Counted from the first letter of the stretch, positions 7,780-16,324 are shown. The stretch: 32,873 nt of DNA from Alcaligenaceae bacterium (GCA_947379755.1 CANCOC010000037.1:1-32873); one strand, 5' to 3'. The notes: generated from the sequence alone by a model not told the origin. Numbers and translations are program-made.

Positions 7780-8115
7780 ATGGTTTTGGGCGCTCACCGC
7801 TTTCAGGTTGCTCTCGGTGTATTGCTGGCTTGTTTGCTACTGTCAGGCCCTGCGCCCGTGCACGCCGATAGCAATCGTGATCATGACCAGGCACGCCAGG
7901 CACTGGAATCCGGGCAAATTCTGCCTTTACGCGCCATCCTGGATCGCATCGAACCAGCGTTTCCTGGGCAAATTCTTGAAGTAGAACTTGAGCGCAAACA
8001 CGGTGCCTTTCACTACGAAATCAAAGTATTACAAGCAGATGGCTTGATCATCAAAATCAAAGTTGATGCGAAAGACGGGAATGTTCTCGCAACAAAGAAA
8101 GAATCGAAAAATTGA
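7780..8115 (+). CDS. Secreted PepSY-domain protein
   Basis: About 111 residues with an export signal (LGVLLACLLLSGPAPVHA) followed by one PepSY-like domain: ARQALESGQILPLRAILDR, then a beta segment and KIKVDAKDGNVLATKKE, the typical ending. The start is uncertain. AAAGGAG touches the ATG at 7780 directly, so a TTG at 7786 has better spacing; an ATG at 7732 is also open. Small periplasmic PepSY proteins commonly precede QseBC-like two-component genes, as here, and may modulate the sensor, but this is inferred. The response regulator starts 46 bases downstream. Confidence 0.8.
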   Translation: MVLGAHRFQVALGVLLACLLLSGPAPVHADSNRDHDQARQALESGQILPLRAILDRIEPAFPGQILEVELERKHGAFHYEIKVLQADGLIIKIKVDAKDGNVLATKKESKN

Positions 8116-8161
8116 TGCCGCACAATAACTGTGGCACGCACCCTCCAGCAAAAGGCGAACG

Positions 8162-8824
8162 ATGCGCATTCTCCTGGTAGAAGACGAACCCACCCTATCG
8201 CAACAATTGATTCAGGCATTAAGAGAGTCTGGTTATTCGGTTGACCACACAGATAACGGTCGCGATGCGCAGCATCTGGCTTTAGGAGAGTCATTTGATG
8301 CAATCATTCTTGACTTGGGCTTACCCTTGATAGATGGCTTAACCGTACTCAAAAATTTGCGTGCTCAAGGCCGCAAGATGCCTGTACTGATACTCACCGC
8401 ACGCGACGGGTGGCACGAAAAAGTCGCGGGAATTGATGCCGGAGCGGATGACTATCTCAGCAAACCCTTTCACATGGAAGAACTGCTCGCCCGTCTGCGT
8501 GCACTGATTCGGCGTGCGACGGGTCATGCCTCGTCCGAACTCGATTGCGGAACGGTCAGGCTCGACACGAAAAGTGGTCGTGTCACCGTTGATGCGCAGC
8601 CCGTGACCCTGACAGCACACGAATTAAAAGTCCTGTCTTATCTGATGCACCATCAAAATGAAATTGTCTCGCGTACCGAACTGACCGAACACATTTATGA
8701 GCAGGATTTCGATCGAGACTCCAACACAATCGAGGTTTTCATTGGTCGTTTGCGCAAAAAAATTCCTCCTGAACTCATCGAAACTGTCCGCGGTCTGGGC
8801 TATCGCCTGAACAATACAAATTAA
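8162..8824 (+). CDS. OmpR/QseB-family response regulator
   Basis: 220 residues: an N-terminal receiver (1-118) with the acidic pair at 8-9, phospho-acceptor Asp51 in ILDLGLP, Thr79 and Lys101 (SKPF), and a C-terminal winged-helix DNA-binding domain from about 125 to the end (ELKVLSYLMHHQ, IGRLRKKI, VRGLGYRL). All phosphorelay residues are present. Two bases separate its stop from the histidine kinase, so they form one unit. The likely target is the neighbouring shp operon, based on an 11-bp-phased repeat in the shared spacer. Confidence 0.95.
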   Translation: MRILLVEDEPTLSQQLIQALRESGYSVDHTDNGRDAQHLALGESFDAIILDLGLPLIDGLTVLKNLRAQGRKMPVLILTARDGWHEKVAGIDAGADDYLSKPFHMEELLARLRALIRRATGHASSELDCGTVRLDTKSGRVTVDAQPVTLTAHELKVLSYLMHHQNEIVSRTELTEHIYEQDFDRDSNTIEVFIGRLRKKIPPELIETVRGLGYRLNNTN

Positions 8825-8826
8825 AG

Positions 8827-10230
8827 ATGCTCACAGCCTTCAAACAAAAGCGTCCATGGCGACTCCAGCTCAATGCGCTGAGGCGTTCACTGCGCGTGCG
8901 CCTCATGCTTGGCACACTGATATGGATCGGCTTTGCCCTCATCGCGACAGGTTTTATGCTGACCAGTTTTTTTAAGGAACATGCCACGCGACAGTTTCAG
9001 GCGATGCTTGAGGTCCACCTGAACCAGCTCAGTGCAAGTTTTGAAGTCAACGATCAGGGACAGCCATTTATATCGTCATCCTTAAGTGATCCACGCTTTA
9101 CTCAACCACTGTCCGGTTTGTACTGGCAGGTCAGCGATCAACAATACGTTGCAGTACTGAGATCCCGATCACTGTGGGATGATGCATTGACATTACCGCA
9201 CGATATGCAAGCAGATGGACACACCCATACTCTGACCACTACGGCATTGCATGGCAGTTCACTGCGTGCGGTTGAACGTCGGGTTAAAGTCCCAGACCAT
9301 CCTGACCAGGCATGGTATCTGGTCGTAGCCGCAAACGCCAACGACCTGGAGCACGCTATCGGCGACTGGGTGCGTATGCTGTCAATTTTTTTGACTGTTT
9401 TATTTATCTCGCTCTCTGCTGCCGCGATCGCACAAGTGCGTGTGGGTCTTGCCCCCCTGCGCAGCCTGCAGTCCGCACTGCACCGTTTGCGCGGCGGATC
9501 ACTCGAAAGACTTGAGGGCCAATATCCACAAGAAATAGAACCTTTAATTGATGATTTCAACAGCGTACTGGATCATAGCGTTCAGGTTGTGACCCGGGCA
9601 CGCGCGCAGACTGGAGATCTGGCCCATGCCATTAAAACCCCACTCACCATTCTTGCCAATGCAGCAGCTCGCGACATTCATTTACCTGGACCAACCGGAG
9701 ACCTTGCAAGACTTGTTGCCGAACAGGCCAACATCCTGCAGCATCAGGTTGCATGGCGACTCAAACATGCGAGAACAGCGGCAACAATCAGCATGCTTCA
9801 GATTCGTACGCCGATTGAACCCGTACTTGAACAGCTAGTGCGCGTGATGAAGCGTCTGCATGCAGACCGACAGATTAAGTTTCTGTCAAAGGTATATCCA
9901 CAGGATTTGATCTTTCGAGGCGAGACGCAGGATCTTCAGGAAATTTTGGGCAACATTCTCGATAACGCCTGCAAATGGGCAAAATCATCTATATCGATTG
10001 ATGTATCGACAGATCACCAGACAATCAGGATAGTGATCGATGATGATGGACCAGGCTTGAGAGCCGGGCAGCACGACGAGGTCATGAAGCGTGGAGTGAG
10101 AGCAGATGAACAAGTTCCTGGATCAGGACTGGGACTATCCATCGCAAAGGATTTGATTGATATGTATGGTGGCGAACTGATACTTGAACAATCCCCCGCC
10201 GGAGGACTGAGGGTTGAACTACGATTCTGA
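8827..10230 (+). CDS. Membrane sensor histidine kinase (PhoQ/QseC-like)
   Basis: 467 residues. Membrane helices at about 25-48 and 183-203 enclose a periplasmic sensor region of about 135 residues; HAMP-like linker and dimerisation helices follow. The phospho-accepting His267 lies in GDLAHAIKTPLTIL, a form typical of the PhoQ group. The ATP lid has N-box NILDNACKWA (Asn380), DDDGPGL (405-411) and GSGLGLSIA (432-440). It is the partner of the response regulator immediately upstream. The ligand is not evident; the heme-protein neighbourhood makes a redox, O2 or NO-related cue possible, but that is a guess. Confidence 0.94.
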   Translation: MLTAFKQKRPWRLQLNALRRSLRVRLMLGTLIWIGFALIATGFMLTSFFKEHATRQFQAMLEVHLNQLSASFEVNDQGQPFISSSLSDPRFTQPLSGLYWQVSDQQYVAVLRSRSLWDDALTLPHDMQADGHTHTLTTTALHGSSLRAVERRVKVPDHPDQAWYLVVAANANDLEHAIGDWVRMLSIFLTVLFISLSAAAIAQVRVGLAPLRSLQSALHRLRGGSLERLEGQYPQEIEPLIDDFNSVLDHSVQVVTRARAQTGDLAHAIKTPLTILANAAARDIHLPGPTGDLARLVAEQANILQHQVAWRLKHARTAATISMLQIRTPIEPVLEQLVRVMKRLHADRQIKFLSKVYPQDLIFRGETQDLQEILGNILDNACKWAKSSISIDVSTDHQTIRIVIDDDGPGLRAGQHDEVMKRGVRADEQVPGSGLGLSIAKDLIDMYGGELILEQSPAGGLRVELRF

Positions 10231-10241
10231 AAATCGTAGTT
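10217..10241 (+). terminator. Hairpin spanning the histidine kinase stop codon
   Basis: AACTACGAT (10217-10225) and ATCGTAGTT (10233-10241) form a perfect 9-bp stem with a 7-base loop that contains the TGA stop. Only a loose T-rich stretch (GATATTTCTC) follows, so it may be a weak terminator or an mRNA-stabilising stem. Confidence 0.4.
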
Positions 10242-10326
10242 GATATTTCTCAAATGATTCTGACAATCATGATGCAAAGCTGTAAAAAATACTTATACTG
10301 AATGCTCAATCTTAAAGAGGTGAAGC

Positions 10327-10755
10327 ATGAAAATTCTTGTTGCGACAGATGGTTCAAAATATGCACTTCATGCAGTCAAACATGCAATCGACCTGGTAAA
10401 AACATCGAATGCGAAAGCAAATTCGGTGACGTTGATCAGTGTGCACGATGACTTGGGCTTGCGGCATGCTAAAGCGTTTGTGGGTGCGTCTGCCGTTGCG
10501 GATTACTTACGTGAACTCAGCGAAAAAGAGCTCAAGCCTGCGATGAAAGCACTCGTGACCTCTGGCATCAAACATGACATGGTCATCAAGACAGGTAATG
10601 TTGCACAGGAAATCGTAGATTTCGCGAATAAGGGTAAATTCGACATGATTGTCCTGGGTTCCAAGGGACGTGGTGGGCTGGTTGACCTGCTGATTGGTTC
10701 TGTTGCTCAGCGGGTACTTGCCACGGCTAAACAGCCCGTTGTTCTCGTAAAGTAA
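10327..10755 (+). CDS. Universal stress protein, UspA family
   Basis: 142 residues with the Usp fold: MKILVATDGS start with the ATP-binding aspartate at 8, and the nucleotide motif GSKGRGGLVDLLIGSVAQRV, matching G-2X-G-9X-G-S/T, which indicates an ATP-binding UspA. A good ribosome binding site (AAGAGG) precedes the ATG. It stands alone between the sensor kinase and the P-type ATPase. A stress-related role is known for the family; the specific function here is not evident. A hairpin follows its stop and may separate it from the ATPase gene. Confidence 0.93.
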   Translation: MKILVATDGSKYALHAVKHAIDLVKTSNAKANSVTLISVHDDLGLRHAKAFVGASAVADYLRELSEKELKPAMKALVTSGIKHDMVIKTGNVAQEIVDFANKGKFDMIVLGSKGRGGLVDLLIGSVAQRVLATAKQPVVLVK

Positions 10756-10784
10756 ATGAGTATGGCTCATACAGCCATTACCGT

Positions 10785-10806
10785 CTCCCCTCTTGCGAGA
10801 GGGGAG
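10785..10806 (+). terminator. Stable hairpin between usp and the cation ATPase
   Basis: CTCCCCTCT (10785-10793) and AGAGGGGAG (10798-10806) form a perfect 9-bp stem closed by a TGCG tetraloop (UNCG type). There is no T-run after it, so termination is uncertain. The 3' arm contains GGAGG, which could instead pair with CCTCC at 10827-10831 of the next hairpin. Confidence 0.45.
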
Positions 10807-10823
10807 GACTTGAGTCGGGACCT

Positions 10824-10847
10824 GAACCTCCGATCCTGAGGAGGTTC
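10824..10847 (+). promoter_or_regulatory. Hairpin enclosing the Shine-Dalgarno of the cation ATPase
   Basis: GAACCTCC (10824-10831) and GGAGGTTC (10840-10847) pair perfectly over 8 bp with an 8-base loop. The right arm holds the AGGAGG ribosome binding site for the ATG at 10852. In the folded state translation should be hindered, so the leader may act as a switch. See the finding for the alternative pairing. Confidence 0.55.
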
Positions 10848-10851
10848 GAAA

Positions 10852-13386
10852 ATGTCAGCCACACCATATCAAGCGCGCCATCTGACTCAAGAGCAAGCAC
10901 GCCAGCGGCTTGCAGAAAACGGACCGAATGAACTTCCCCGTTCAGCGCCTAAAAATGTACTGCATTTGTTGGGCAACATCGTCACCGAACCCATTTTTTT
11001 ACTGCTAATTAGCTGCGGCGCGATTTATATGCTGCTAGGCGATCTGCACGAAGCCCTGATGTTGCTTGGTTTCGTTTTTGTTGTGATGACAATTACCTTT
11101 GTCCAGCAGCGTCGAACTGAACGATCTCTTGAAGCCTTACGCGACATCTCGAGTCCGCGTGCACTGGTGGTGCGTGGTGAAAAAATTTGTCGGATTGCCG
11201 GACGCGAGCTTGTCTACGGCGATCTCGTCCTGCTTTCTGAGGGTGACCGCGTCCCGGCAGATCTCTGTTTAATTGACTCTTCAAACCTGATGATCGATGA
11301 GTCGATGCTGACAGGCGAGTCGATGCCTGTTACCAAGCACGTCAGGGAGATTCGTTCTGACATCTCAATGGATCACACTGTACGCGTAGCGGATGCCTAC
11401 TCGGGCACCTTGGTCACACAAGGAACCGCGCAAGGATATGTGGTCGCCACAGGTGAGCACAGTGCCCTGGGGAAAATTGGAAAATCCTTATCAGAGATCG
11501 GTAATGAAGATACCCCTATCCAAAAAGAAACCGGCCAGATCGTCAAAAAAATCGCAATCATCGGCATGATTCTGGCGGCAGGGCTTGCTGTCGCGTACGG
11601 GATCATGCGTGGTGACTGGCTCAATGGACTGCTGGTTGGCTTGACGCTGGCCATGGCCATTTTGCCCGAGGAGCTTCCGGTCGTGCTCACGCTGTTTCTG
11701 GGACTCAGTGCCTGGAGACTCTCGCGCGAGCACGTGCTGACCAGAAGCATCCCTGCAATTGAATTGCTGGGAGCGACCACACTGTTGTGCGTCGATAAAA
11801 CCGGAACACTCACCGCCAATCAGATGGTAGTGCGTCAACTCTGGTCAGATACAGATCACCATGACCTTGCCAGACACGCGAAGGATCCGTTACCAGAGGG
11901 ATTGCATGCATTACTTGAATACGCAATCCTGGCCAGCCATCGGCAAGCTTTTGATCCAATGGAGTCTGCAATTATCCGTGCAGGCCAGCAACTTCTGACC
12001 GGCACCGAGCATTTGCACAACGACTGGGAGCTGATCCGTGACTATCCACTGTCACGAGAGCTACTGGCAATGTCCCGTGTATGGCAGTCTTCGGGAATGC
12101 AGGCACGGATGATCGCGGCGAAGGGTTCTCCTGAATCAATCATCGATCTTTGTCATCTTGATGCGACGCACACGCACCGCATCAACGAACAGATCAACGC
12201 CATGGCAAACCAGGGTCTGCGTGTCATTGGTGTCGCCCAAGTTAAATTCGAGGAAAAAGAGCTACCCACCTTGCAGCATGACTTTGCATTTGAGTTTCTC
12301 GGACTCCTGGCACTGGAGGATCCCGTTCGTCACGATGTCCCCCAGGCAATTGCTGAATGTCACGTCGCAGGCATACGCGTAGTGATGATTACAGGTGATC
12401 ATCCATCAACAGCTAGCTCCATCGCAAAGCAAGCAGGCATCCTCAATCCAGAGGATATCCTGAGCGGAACAGAGCTCGATGCCCTCAGTGAGCAAAAGCT
12501 GAGTGCTCGACTGAGACAGACCAATGTGTTTTGTCGCGTCAGACCAGAACAAAAACTCAGACTGGTACAAGCCTTCAGGGCTCAGGGAGAAATCGTCGCC
12601 ATGACAGGCGATGGCGTCAATGATGCACCGGCTCTCAAAGCTGCACATATCGGGGTCGCAATGGGAGCACGCGGGACAGATGTCGCGCGCGAAGCAGCAG
12701 CGCTCGTATTGCTGGATGACAAATTCTCCTCACTGCTCACGGCAATCAAGCAGGGCAGGCGTGTATTCGCCAATTTGCGCAAGGCCATCATTTTTATTGT
12801 TGCGGTGCATATCCCCGTCATTGGCCTATCGCTTTTACCCGTCGTATTCGGCTGGCCCATATTGCTGATGCCGGTTCATATTCTTTTTCTTCAGCTTGTG
12901 ATTGATCCCGCCTGCTCTGTCGTTTTTGAGGCGGAGCCTCTTGAGCCTCGTGCGATGCAGACAAAACCACGTAATCCACTTGATCGGCTTTTTGAAAAAA
13001 AAATCCTCCTGCATGGATTGTTTCAGGGGATCGGATTACTGATCCTGCTTGCCGGTCTTTATCTCTGGTCTCGGTCACAGGCAAATAGCGAGGGTGTTTC
13101 GAGGGCCATGTTATTTAGCACGCTCGTCTTGTCGAGTCTGGGTCTGATTTATTCAAATCGCTCCTGGTACCGAACCAGGTCCGTCGTACGTCCGGCATCC
13201 AATCAATACTCCCACTGGATGTCAATGGTCACTATTTTTCTTTTGGGACTCATTCTTGGAGTTCCATCCATCTCGCGCCTGTTCGCATTTGATGGCCTCT
13301 CCACACTCCAGATCCTGGGATGTATTACGATTGCAGCTATTGCATTTATCTGGTTTGAAGGTCTAAAGCGCCTCAAGCCTGTTTAA
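10852..13386 (+). CDS. P2-type cation-transporting ATPase (Ca2+-ATPase-like)
   Basis: 844 residues, a complete P-type ATPase of the P2 group. Seen in order: N-terminal cation ATPase domain, actuator loop with DESMLTGESMPV (TGES), membrane helix 4 with PEELP at 272-276, phosphorylated Asp315 in CVDKTGTLT, nucleotide domain with KGSPES, hinge MTGDGVNDAP, and C-terminal helices including QLVIDPACSVVFEAEP. No heavy-metal-binding domain is present. Helices 4 and 6 resemble Ca2+-type pumps, but PEELP replaces the usual PEGLP, so the ion is not certain. Its ribosome binding site is inside a hairpin, and a terminator-like stem overlaps the 3' end. Confidence 0.9.
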   Translation: MSATPYQARHLTQEQARQRLAENGPNELPRSAPKNVLHLLGNIVTEPIFLLLISCGAIYMLLGDLHEALMLLGFVFVVMTITFVQQRRTERSLEALRDISSPRALVVRGEKICRIAGRELVYGDLVLLSEGDRVPADLCLIDSSNLMIDESMLTGESMPVTKHVREIRSDISMDHTVRVADAYSGTLVTQGTAQGYVVATGEHSALGKIGKSLSEIGNEDTPIQKETGQIVKKIAIIGMILAAGLAVAYGIMRGDWLNGLLVGLTLAMAILPEELPVVLTLFLGLSAWRLSREHVLTRSIPAIELLGATTLLCVDKTGTLTANQMVVRQLWSDTDHHDLARHAKDPLPEGLHALLEYAILASHRQAFDPMESAIIRAGQQLLTGTEHLHNDWELIRDYPLSRELLAMSRVWQSSGMQARMIAAKGSPESIIDLCHLDATHTHRINEQINAMANQGLRVIGVAQVKFEEKELPTLQHDFAFEFLGLLALEDPVRHDVPQAIAECHVAGIRVVMITGDHPSTASSIAKQAGILNPEDILSGTELDALSEQKLSARLRQTNVFCRVRPEQKLRLVQAFRAQGEIVAMTGDGVNDAPALKAAHIGVAMGARGTDVAREAAALVLLDDKFSSLLTAIKQGRRVFANLRKAIIFIVAVHIPVIGLSLLPVVFGWPILLMPVHILFLQLVIDPACSVVFEAEPLEPRAMQTKPRNPLDRLFEKKILLHGLFQGIGLLILLAGLYLWSRSQANSEGVSRAMLFSTLVLSSLGLIYSNRSWYRTRSVVRPASNQYSHWMSMVTIFLLGLILGVPSISRLFAFDGLSTLQILGCITIAAIAFIWFEGLKRLKPV

Positions 13387-13407
13387 ATGATGCCATGAGG
13401 CTTTTTT
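13370..13407 (+). terminator. Probable intrinsic terminator after the cation ATPase
   Basis: GCCTCA (13370-13375) pairs with TGAGGC (13396-13401), and alternatively AAGCCT (13375-13380) with AGGCTT (13398-13403); six T bases follow directly. The stem includes the ATPase stop codon in its loop. The long loop lowers the certainty. Confidence 0.5.
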
Positions 13408-13428
13408 AATTTATACAAAGGAACTGAG

Positions 13429-13689
13429 ATGATTGAATTCACCCAGTTGGGGCTTGATCACAAATTTTCAAATATATTTACACTCAACGGTATCTGGTTC
13501 TTGCTCAAGAGTCTGTTTTGCCTGCCTGGTAATCTGATCATCGACTTCATGGCATCCAGGTCGAGCCTCACCTCCTTTATTCAATGGTCCTCGGACCCAG
13601 AAACCATGTTTAATGGCTGGGCTGCAGCATGCGTCTCATTTGTCGTCTGGGTATTAATCGCAGCCCTGATTTCAGGCGTCAATAAATAA
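13429..13689 (+). CDS. Small membrane protein of unknown function
   Basis: 86 residues with a good ribosome binding site (AAAGGAAC before the ATG). Two hydrophobic stretches are visible: about residues 18-40 (IWFLLKSLFCLPGNLIIDF) and 65-83 (WAAACVSFVVWVLIAALI), so it probably spans the membrane twice with a hydrophilic loop between. I do not recognise the family. It lies between the cation ATPase and the AstE-like gene, 28 bases before the latter, so it could be cotranscribed with either. Possible small accessory subunit of the ATPase, but nothing in the sequence proves that. Confidence 0.65.
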   Translation: MIEFTQLGLDHKFSNIFTLNGIWFLLKSLFCLPGNLIIDFMASRSSLTSFIQWSSDPETMFNGWAAACVSFVVWVLIAALISGVNK

Positions 13690-13717
13690 CACAACTTTTT
13701 ACCCGGAAGACTCCGTC

Positions 13718-14740
13718 ATGTCCTTGCCCTCCTCCACGCTGACCAGCCTGCCAGAACAGATCCCTCTCGCGCACGAAAGACCATTTGAGGCGATACGGTT
13801 CTGTAGCCCTATCCCTGGTCTGCGGCTGATCATCACCGCAGCCGTTCACGGCAACGAGACCTGCGGCACGTTTGCGATTAAGAGGCTGGTCGGCGAGATT
13901 GAGTCTGGTCAGATCAAACTGCTGTCTGGTGCACTGACGCTCGTGCCTGTGACCAATCCAAAGGCATACCGTCTGGAGCGCCGTCCAGGAGACCGGAATC
14001 TGAACCGCCGGCTCATGCCAACCTCCGACCCACAAGAGTACGAAGATTACGTCGCCAACTGGCTTTGCCCACTGCTGGCCGAACACGATGGTTTGATTGA
14101 TCTGCATTCCTTTCAAAGTGGCGACAAGGCTTTTGCACTGTTCGGACCCAAAAACAATCAGAATGCACTGGAGCCTTTTACGCATGCTGAAATTGAAGAG
14201 TCTCTGGTGCAGCGACTGGGCTGTCAGCGCTTTGTCTACGGCTGGCTTGAAACCTATGCCAAAGGCATCCGACGCCGTGCCGATCAAGTTCAGGCAGGTC
14301 GATTTCATGCCAGTGACGTTGATGTGGATATCAACTATGGCATCGGCACGACAGATTACATCCGCACAACAGGCGGTTGGGCCATCACACTTGAGTGTGG
14401 CCAGCACGACGATATCGGTGCACGCGAAGTTGCCTATCAGGCCATCATCAATGCGCTCATTCATTTGGATATGATTGAAGGTGTCAAACCCTTACCTGCA
14501 CAACATCCTCAGGTCCTCGGACTGTATGACGTATTTGACCGCTTTCATCCGCAAGATCAGTTTGCCAAACCGTGGAAAAGCTTTGATGCGATTGCCAAAG
14601 GCGAGTCAATCGGCACCCGCGCAGATGGTGCTGCGATCATTGCAGAGCAAGATTGCCTGATCGTATTCCCAAACATGAATTCACAACCAGGGCAGGAATG
14701 GTTTTATCTCGCACGCGCTGGAGGACGCCTCGGATACTGA
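13718..14740 (+). CDS. Succinylglutamate desuccinylase/aspartoacylase-family zinc hydrolase
   Basis: 340 residues with the AstE/AspA (M14-like) active site: zinc ligands His44 and Glu47 in AAVHGNETCG, substrate-binding GDRNLNRRL near 91-99, third ligand His130 in IDLHSF, and catalytic Glu226 in TLECGQHDD. Such enzymes cleave N-acyl amino acids (N-succinylglutamate, N-acetylaspartate) or related amides. None of the other arginine succinyltransferase pathway genes (astCADB) are next to it, so the substrate is open and I give no symbol. GGAAG precedes the ATG. The gene is convergent with the short-chain dehydrogenase operon. Confidence 0.88.
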   Translation: MSLPSSTLTSLPEQIPLAHERPFEAIRFCSPIPGLRLIITAAVHGNETCGTFAIKRLVGEIESGQIKLLSGALTLVPVTNPKAYRLERRPGDRNLNRRLMPTSDPQEYEDYVANWLCPLLAEHDGLIDLHSFQSGDKAFALFGPKNNQNALEPFTHAEIEESLVQRLGCQRFVYGWLETYAKGIRRRADQVQAGRFHASDVDVDINYGIGTTDYIRTTGGWAITLECGQHDDIGAREVAYQAIINALIHLDMIEGVKPLPAQHPQVLGLYDVFDRFHPQDQFAKPWKSFDAIAKGESIGTRADGAAIIAEQDCLIVFPNMNSQPGQEWFYLARAGGRLGY

Positions 14741-14762
14741 TGGCAGACCTTGCAATCCATCA
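14738..14762. terminator. Weak shared stem over two convergent stop codons
   Basis: TGATGG (14738-14743) and CCATCA (14757-14762) pair over 6 bp with a 13-base loop; they contain the stop codons of the AstE-like gene and of the convergent dehydrogenase. It could work in both directions but is short and without T-runs. Confidence 0.25.
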
Positions 14763-15599
14763 GACAAACTTACCCGTCAACCCGCCATCTACGACGATTT
14801 CTGTGCCTGTGATGTAAGAGGCATCATCTGAGGCCAGAAACGTCGCCACCGAGGCGATTTCCCACGCAGTACCCATTCTGCCAATAGGCACCTGACGATC
14901 ACGCGCAGCACGCGCCTTGTCCAAATCGGCGTCAGGATCAAACACCTTAGCCACATTTTTATGAATCCTTGGCGTATCAATCAATCCAGGCACGATGGTA
15001 TTGGCTCGGATACCGTCTGATGCATATTGTTGCGCCATCATACGAATAAAGTGGATCACAGCAGCCTTAGTGACACTATAAGCAAGATGCGGATATCCCA
15101 GATAACGCATGCCCGCCACAGAGGACACCCCGATTATCGAGCCACTGCCCTGTTTAACCATCAGCGGAATAATCAGCTTGGAGGCGATCAGCAAACTTTC
15201 AACGTTCACTTTCTGAATCCGGTCCCAATCCTCAAGGCTGGTCTCCTGCGGACCACCGACCTTCCCGATCCCGGCATTGATTTGCAGAATATCTATGCGG
15301 CCATAATCAGATATGACGGCATCTATCGCACGCTGCATTTGTCCGAAATCAGAAACGTCAGCCTGATAGGCTGTCGCGCGCCCGCCCTCCTGTTCAATTT
15401 CCTGAACAACCTCAAGCGCGGCATCCATATGAAAATCAAGCGCAGCGACCATTGCGCCAGCGCGTGCCATGGCGATGCTGCAGGCCTTACCAATACTGAC
15501 CCCTGGAGCGCTGGTCCCTGCGCCCAGTATGAGTGCGACCCGCCCTGAAAGTCGCTGATCTGCAGTGATCCTGACTGATGACTGATTCTGGGAGGTCAT
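14760..15599 (-). CDS. Short-chain dehydrogenase/reductase (second of pair)
   Basis: 279 residues from ATG 15599, whose ATG overlaps the TGA of the upstream dehydrogenase. Rossmann fold: LILGAGTSAPGVSIGKA is a variant of the glycine-rich NAD(P)-binding loop with extra residues, then ADVSDF, LQINAGIG (NAG), catalytic Ser in IGVSSVAG, and YSVTK for the Tyr-Lys pair. The ending YITGTEIVVDGG is typical. It probably oxidises or reduces a hydroxyl/keto group of a CoA ester or small alcohol in the pathway set by the acyl-CoA synthetase upstream. Exact substrate unknown. Confidence 0.9.
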   Translation of the reverse strand: MTSQNQSSVRITADQRLSGRVALILGAGTSAPGVSIGKACSIAMARAGAMVAALDFHMDAALEVVQEIEQEGGRATAYQADVSDFGQMQRAIDAVISDYGRIDILQINAGIGKVGGPQETSLEDWDRIQKVNVESLLIASKLIIPLMVKQGSGSIIGVSSVAGMRYLGYPHLAYSVTKAAVIHFIRMMAQQYASDGIRANTIVPGLIDTPRIHKNVAKVFDPDADLDKARAARDRQVPIGRMGTAWEIASVATFLASDDASYITGTEIVVDGGLTGKFV

Positions 15600-16324
15600 G
15601 CTGCGTTCCCAAGGCCGACAGTCATCCCACCACACACATAGAGCACTTGTCCTGTAACAAAACCTGTGCGATCGTCCATCAAGTAGGACACGGCGTGTGC
15701 AATATCGTGCGGCTGTCCCATGCGTTTAACTGGAATTGCCTCAATGATCTGTTTTGTCTTTGGAGCACCCGGGGGATTGCCGGAAGTAAACAACTCGGTC
15801 TCTATCGGGCCAGGGCCAATAGCATTTGATGTAATACCAAAAGGCGCATATTCAAGCGCCCATGTTCGTGTCATGCCAAGCAACCCAGCCTTTGTTGCTG
15901 CGTAAACCGTGCGGTCCTGCTTGCCCAGCGCCGCACGGCTTGAAATATTCACAATTCTGCCAAAACCGGCAGACCGCATACCCGGCACGAGAGCCTGTGC
16001 AATCAGCATGGGTGCACGTAGATTCAACGCGCAGACGGCCTCAAAATCATCAAGCGTCGCCTCTTCAAGAGATGCGGGACGAATAAACCCTGCATTATTT
16101 ACCACCCTCAGCACCTGATGGGTCTCTGTAATTTTTTTCATGATTAACTGTGTTGCCGCAGCATCCGTCAGATCAACCTGCTGCAGGGTTTCACCAGGCA
16201 ATAATCCTGCAGGCTCCATCTTATCCAGATTGATGACAGCATAGCCATCCTCAAGACAGCGATGCACAATCGCCCGACCAATCCCCCGACTGCCACCGGT
16301 CACCAACACAATACGTTGAGTCAT
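15596..16324 (-). CDS. Short-chain dehydrogenase/reductase (first of pair)
   Basis: 242 residues, a classical SDR: VTGGSRGIGRA at the N-terminus for NAD(P)H, VNNAGF, catalytic Ser in VNISSRAA, YAATK Tyr/Lys pair, and the terminal TGQVLYVCGG. It resembles 3-oxoacyl-reductase or hydroxyacyl dehydrogenase types. AAGGAAA is a suitable ribosome binding site. It overlaps the second dehydrogenase by four bases (ATGA) and follows the acyl-CoA synthetase by about 30 bases, so the genes are cotranscribed. The two SDRs are clearly different from each other, which suggests two successive steps rather than a recent duplication. Confidence 0.92.
   Translation of the reverse strand: MTQRIVLVTGGSRGIGRAIVHRCLEDGYAVINLDKMEPAGLLPGETLQQVDLTDAAATQLIMKKITETHQVLRVVNNAGFIRPASLEEATLDDFEAVCALNLRAPMLIAQALVPGMRSAGFGRIVNISSRAALGKQDRTVYAATKAGLLGMTRTWALEYAPFGITSNAIGPGPIETELFTSGNPPGAPKTKQIIEAIPVKRMGQPHDIAHAVSYLMDDRTGFVTGQVLYVCGGMTVGLGNAA

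Noticed and set aside
7619..7903. N-terminal extension of the SHP cytochrome frame
   Set aside because: It would run over the shared promoter and the PepSY start; a typical signal peptide begins at ATG 7618.
8339..8620. Open frames opposite the response regulator and many others opposite long genes
   Set aside because: They are shadows of well-supported genes, without ribosome binding sites or domains.
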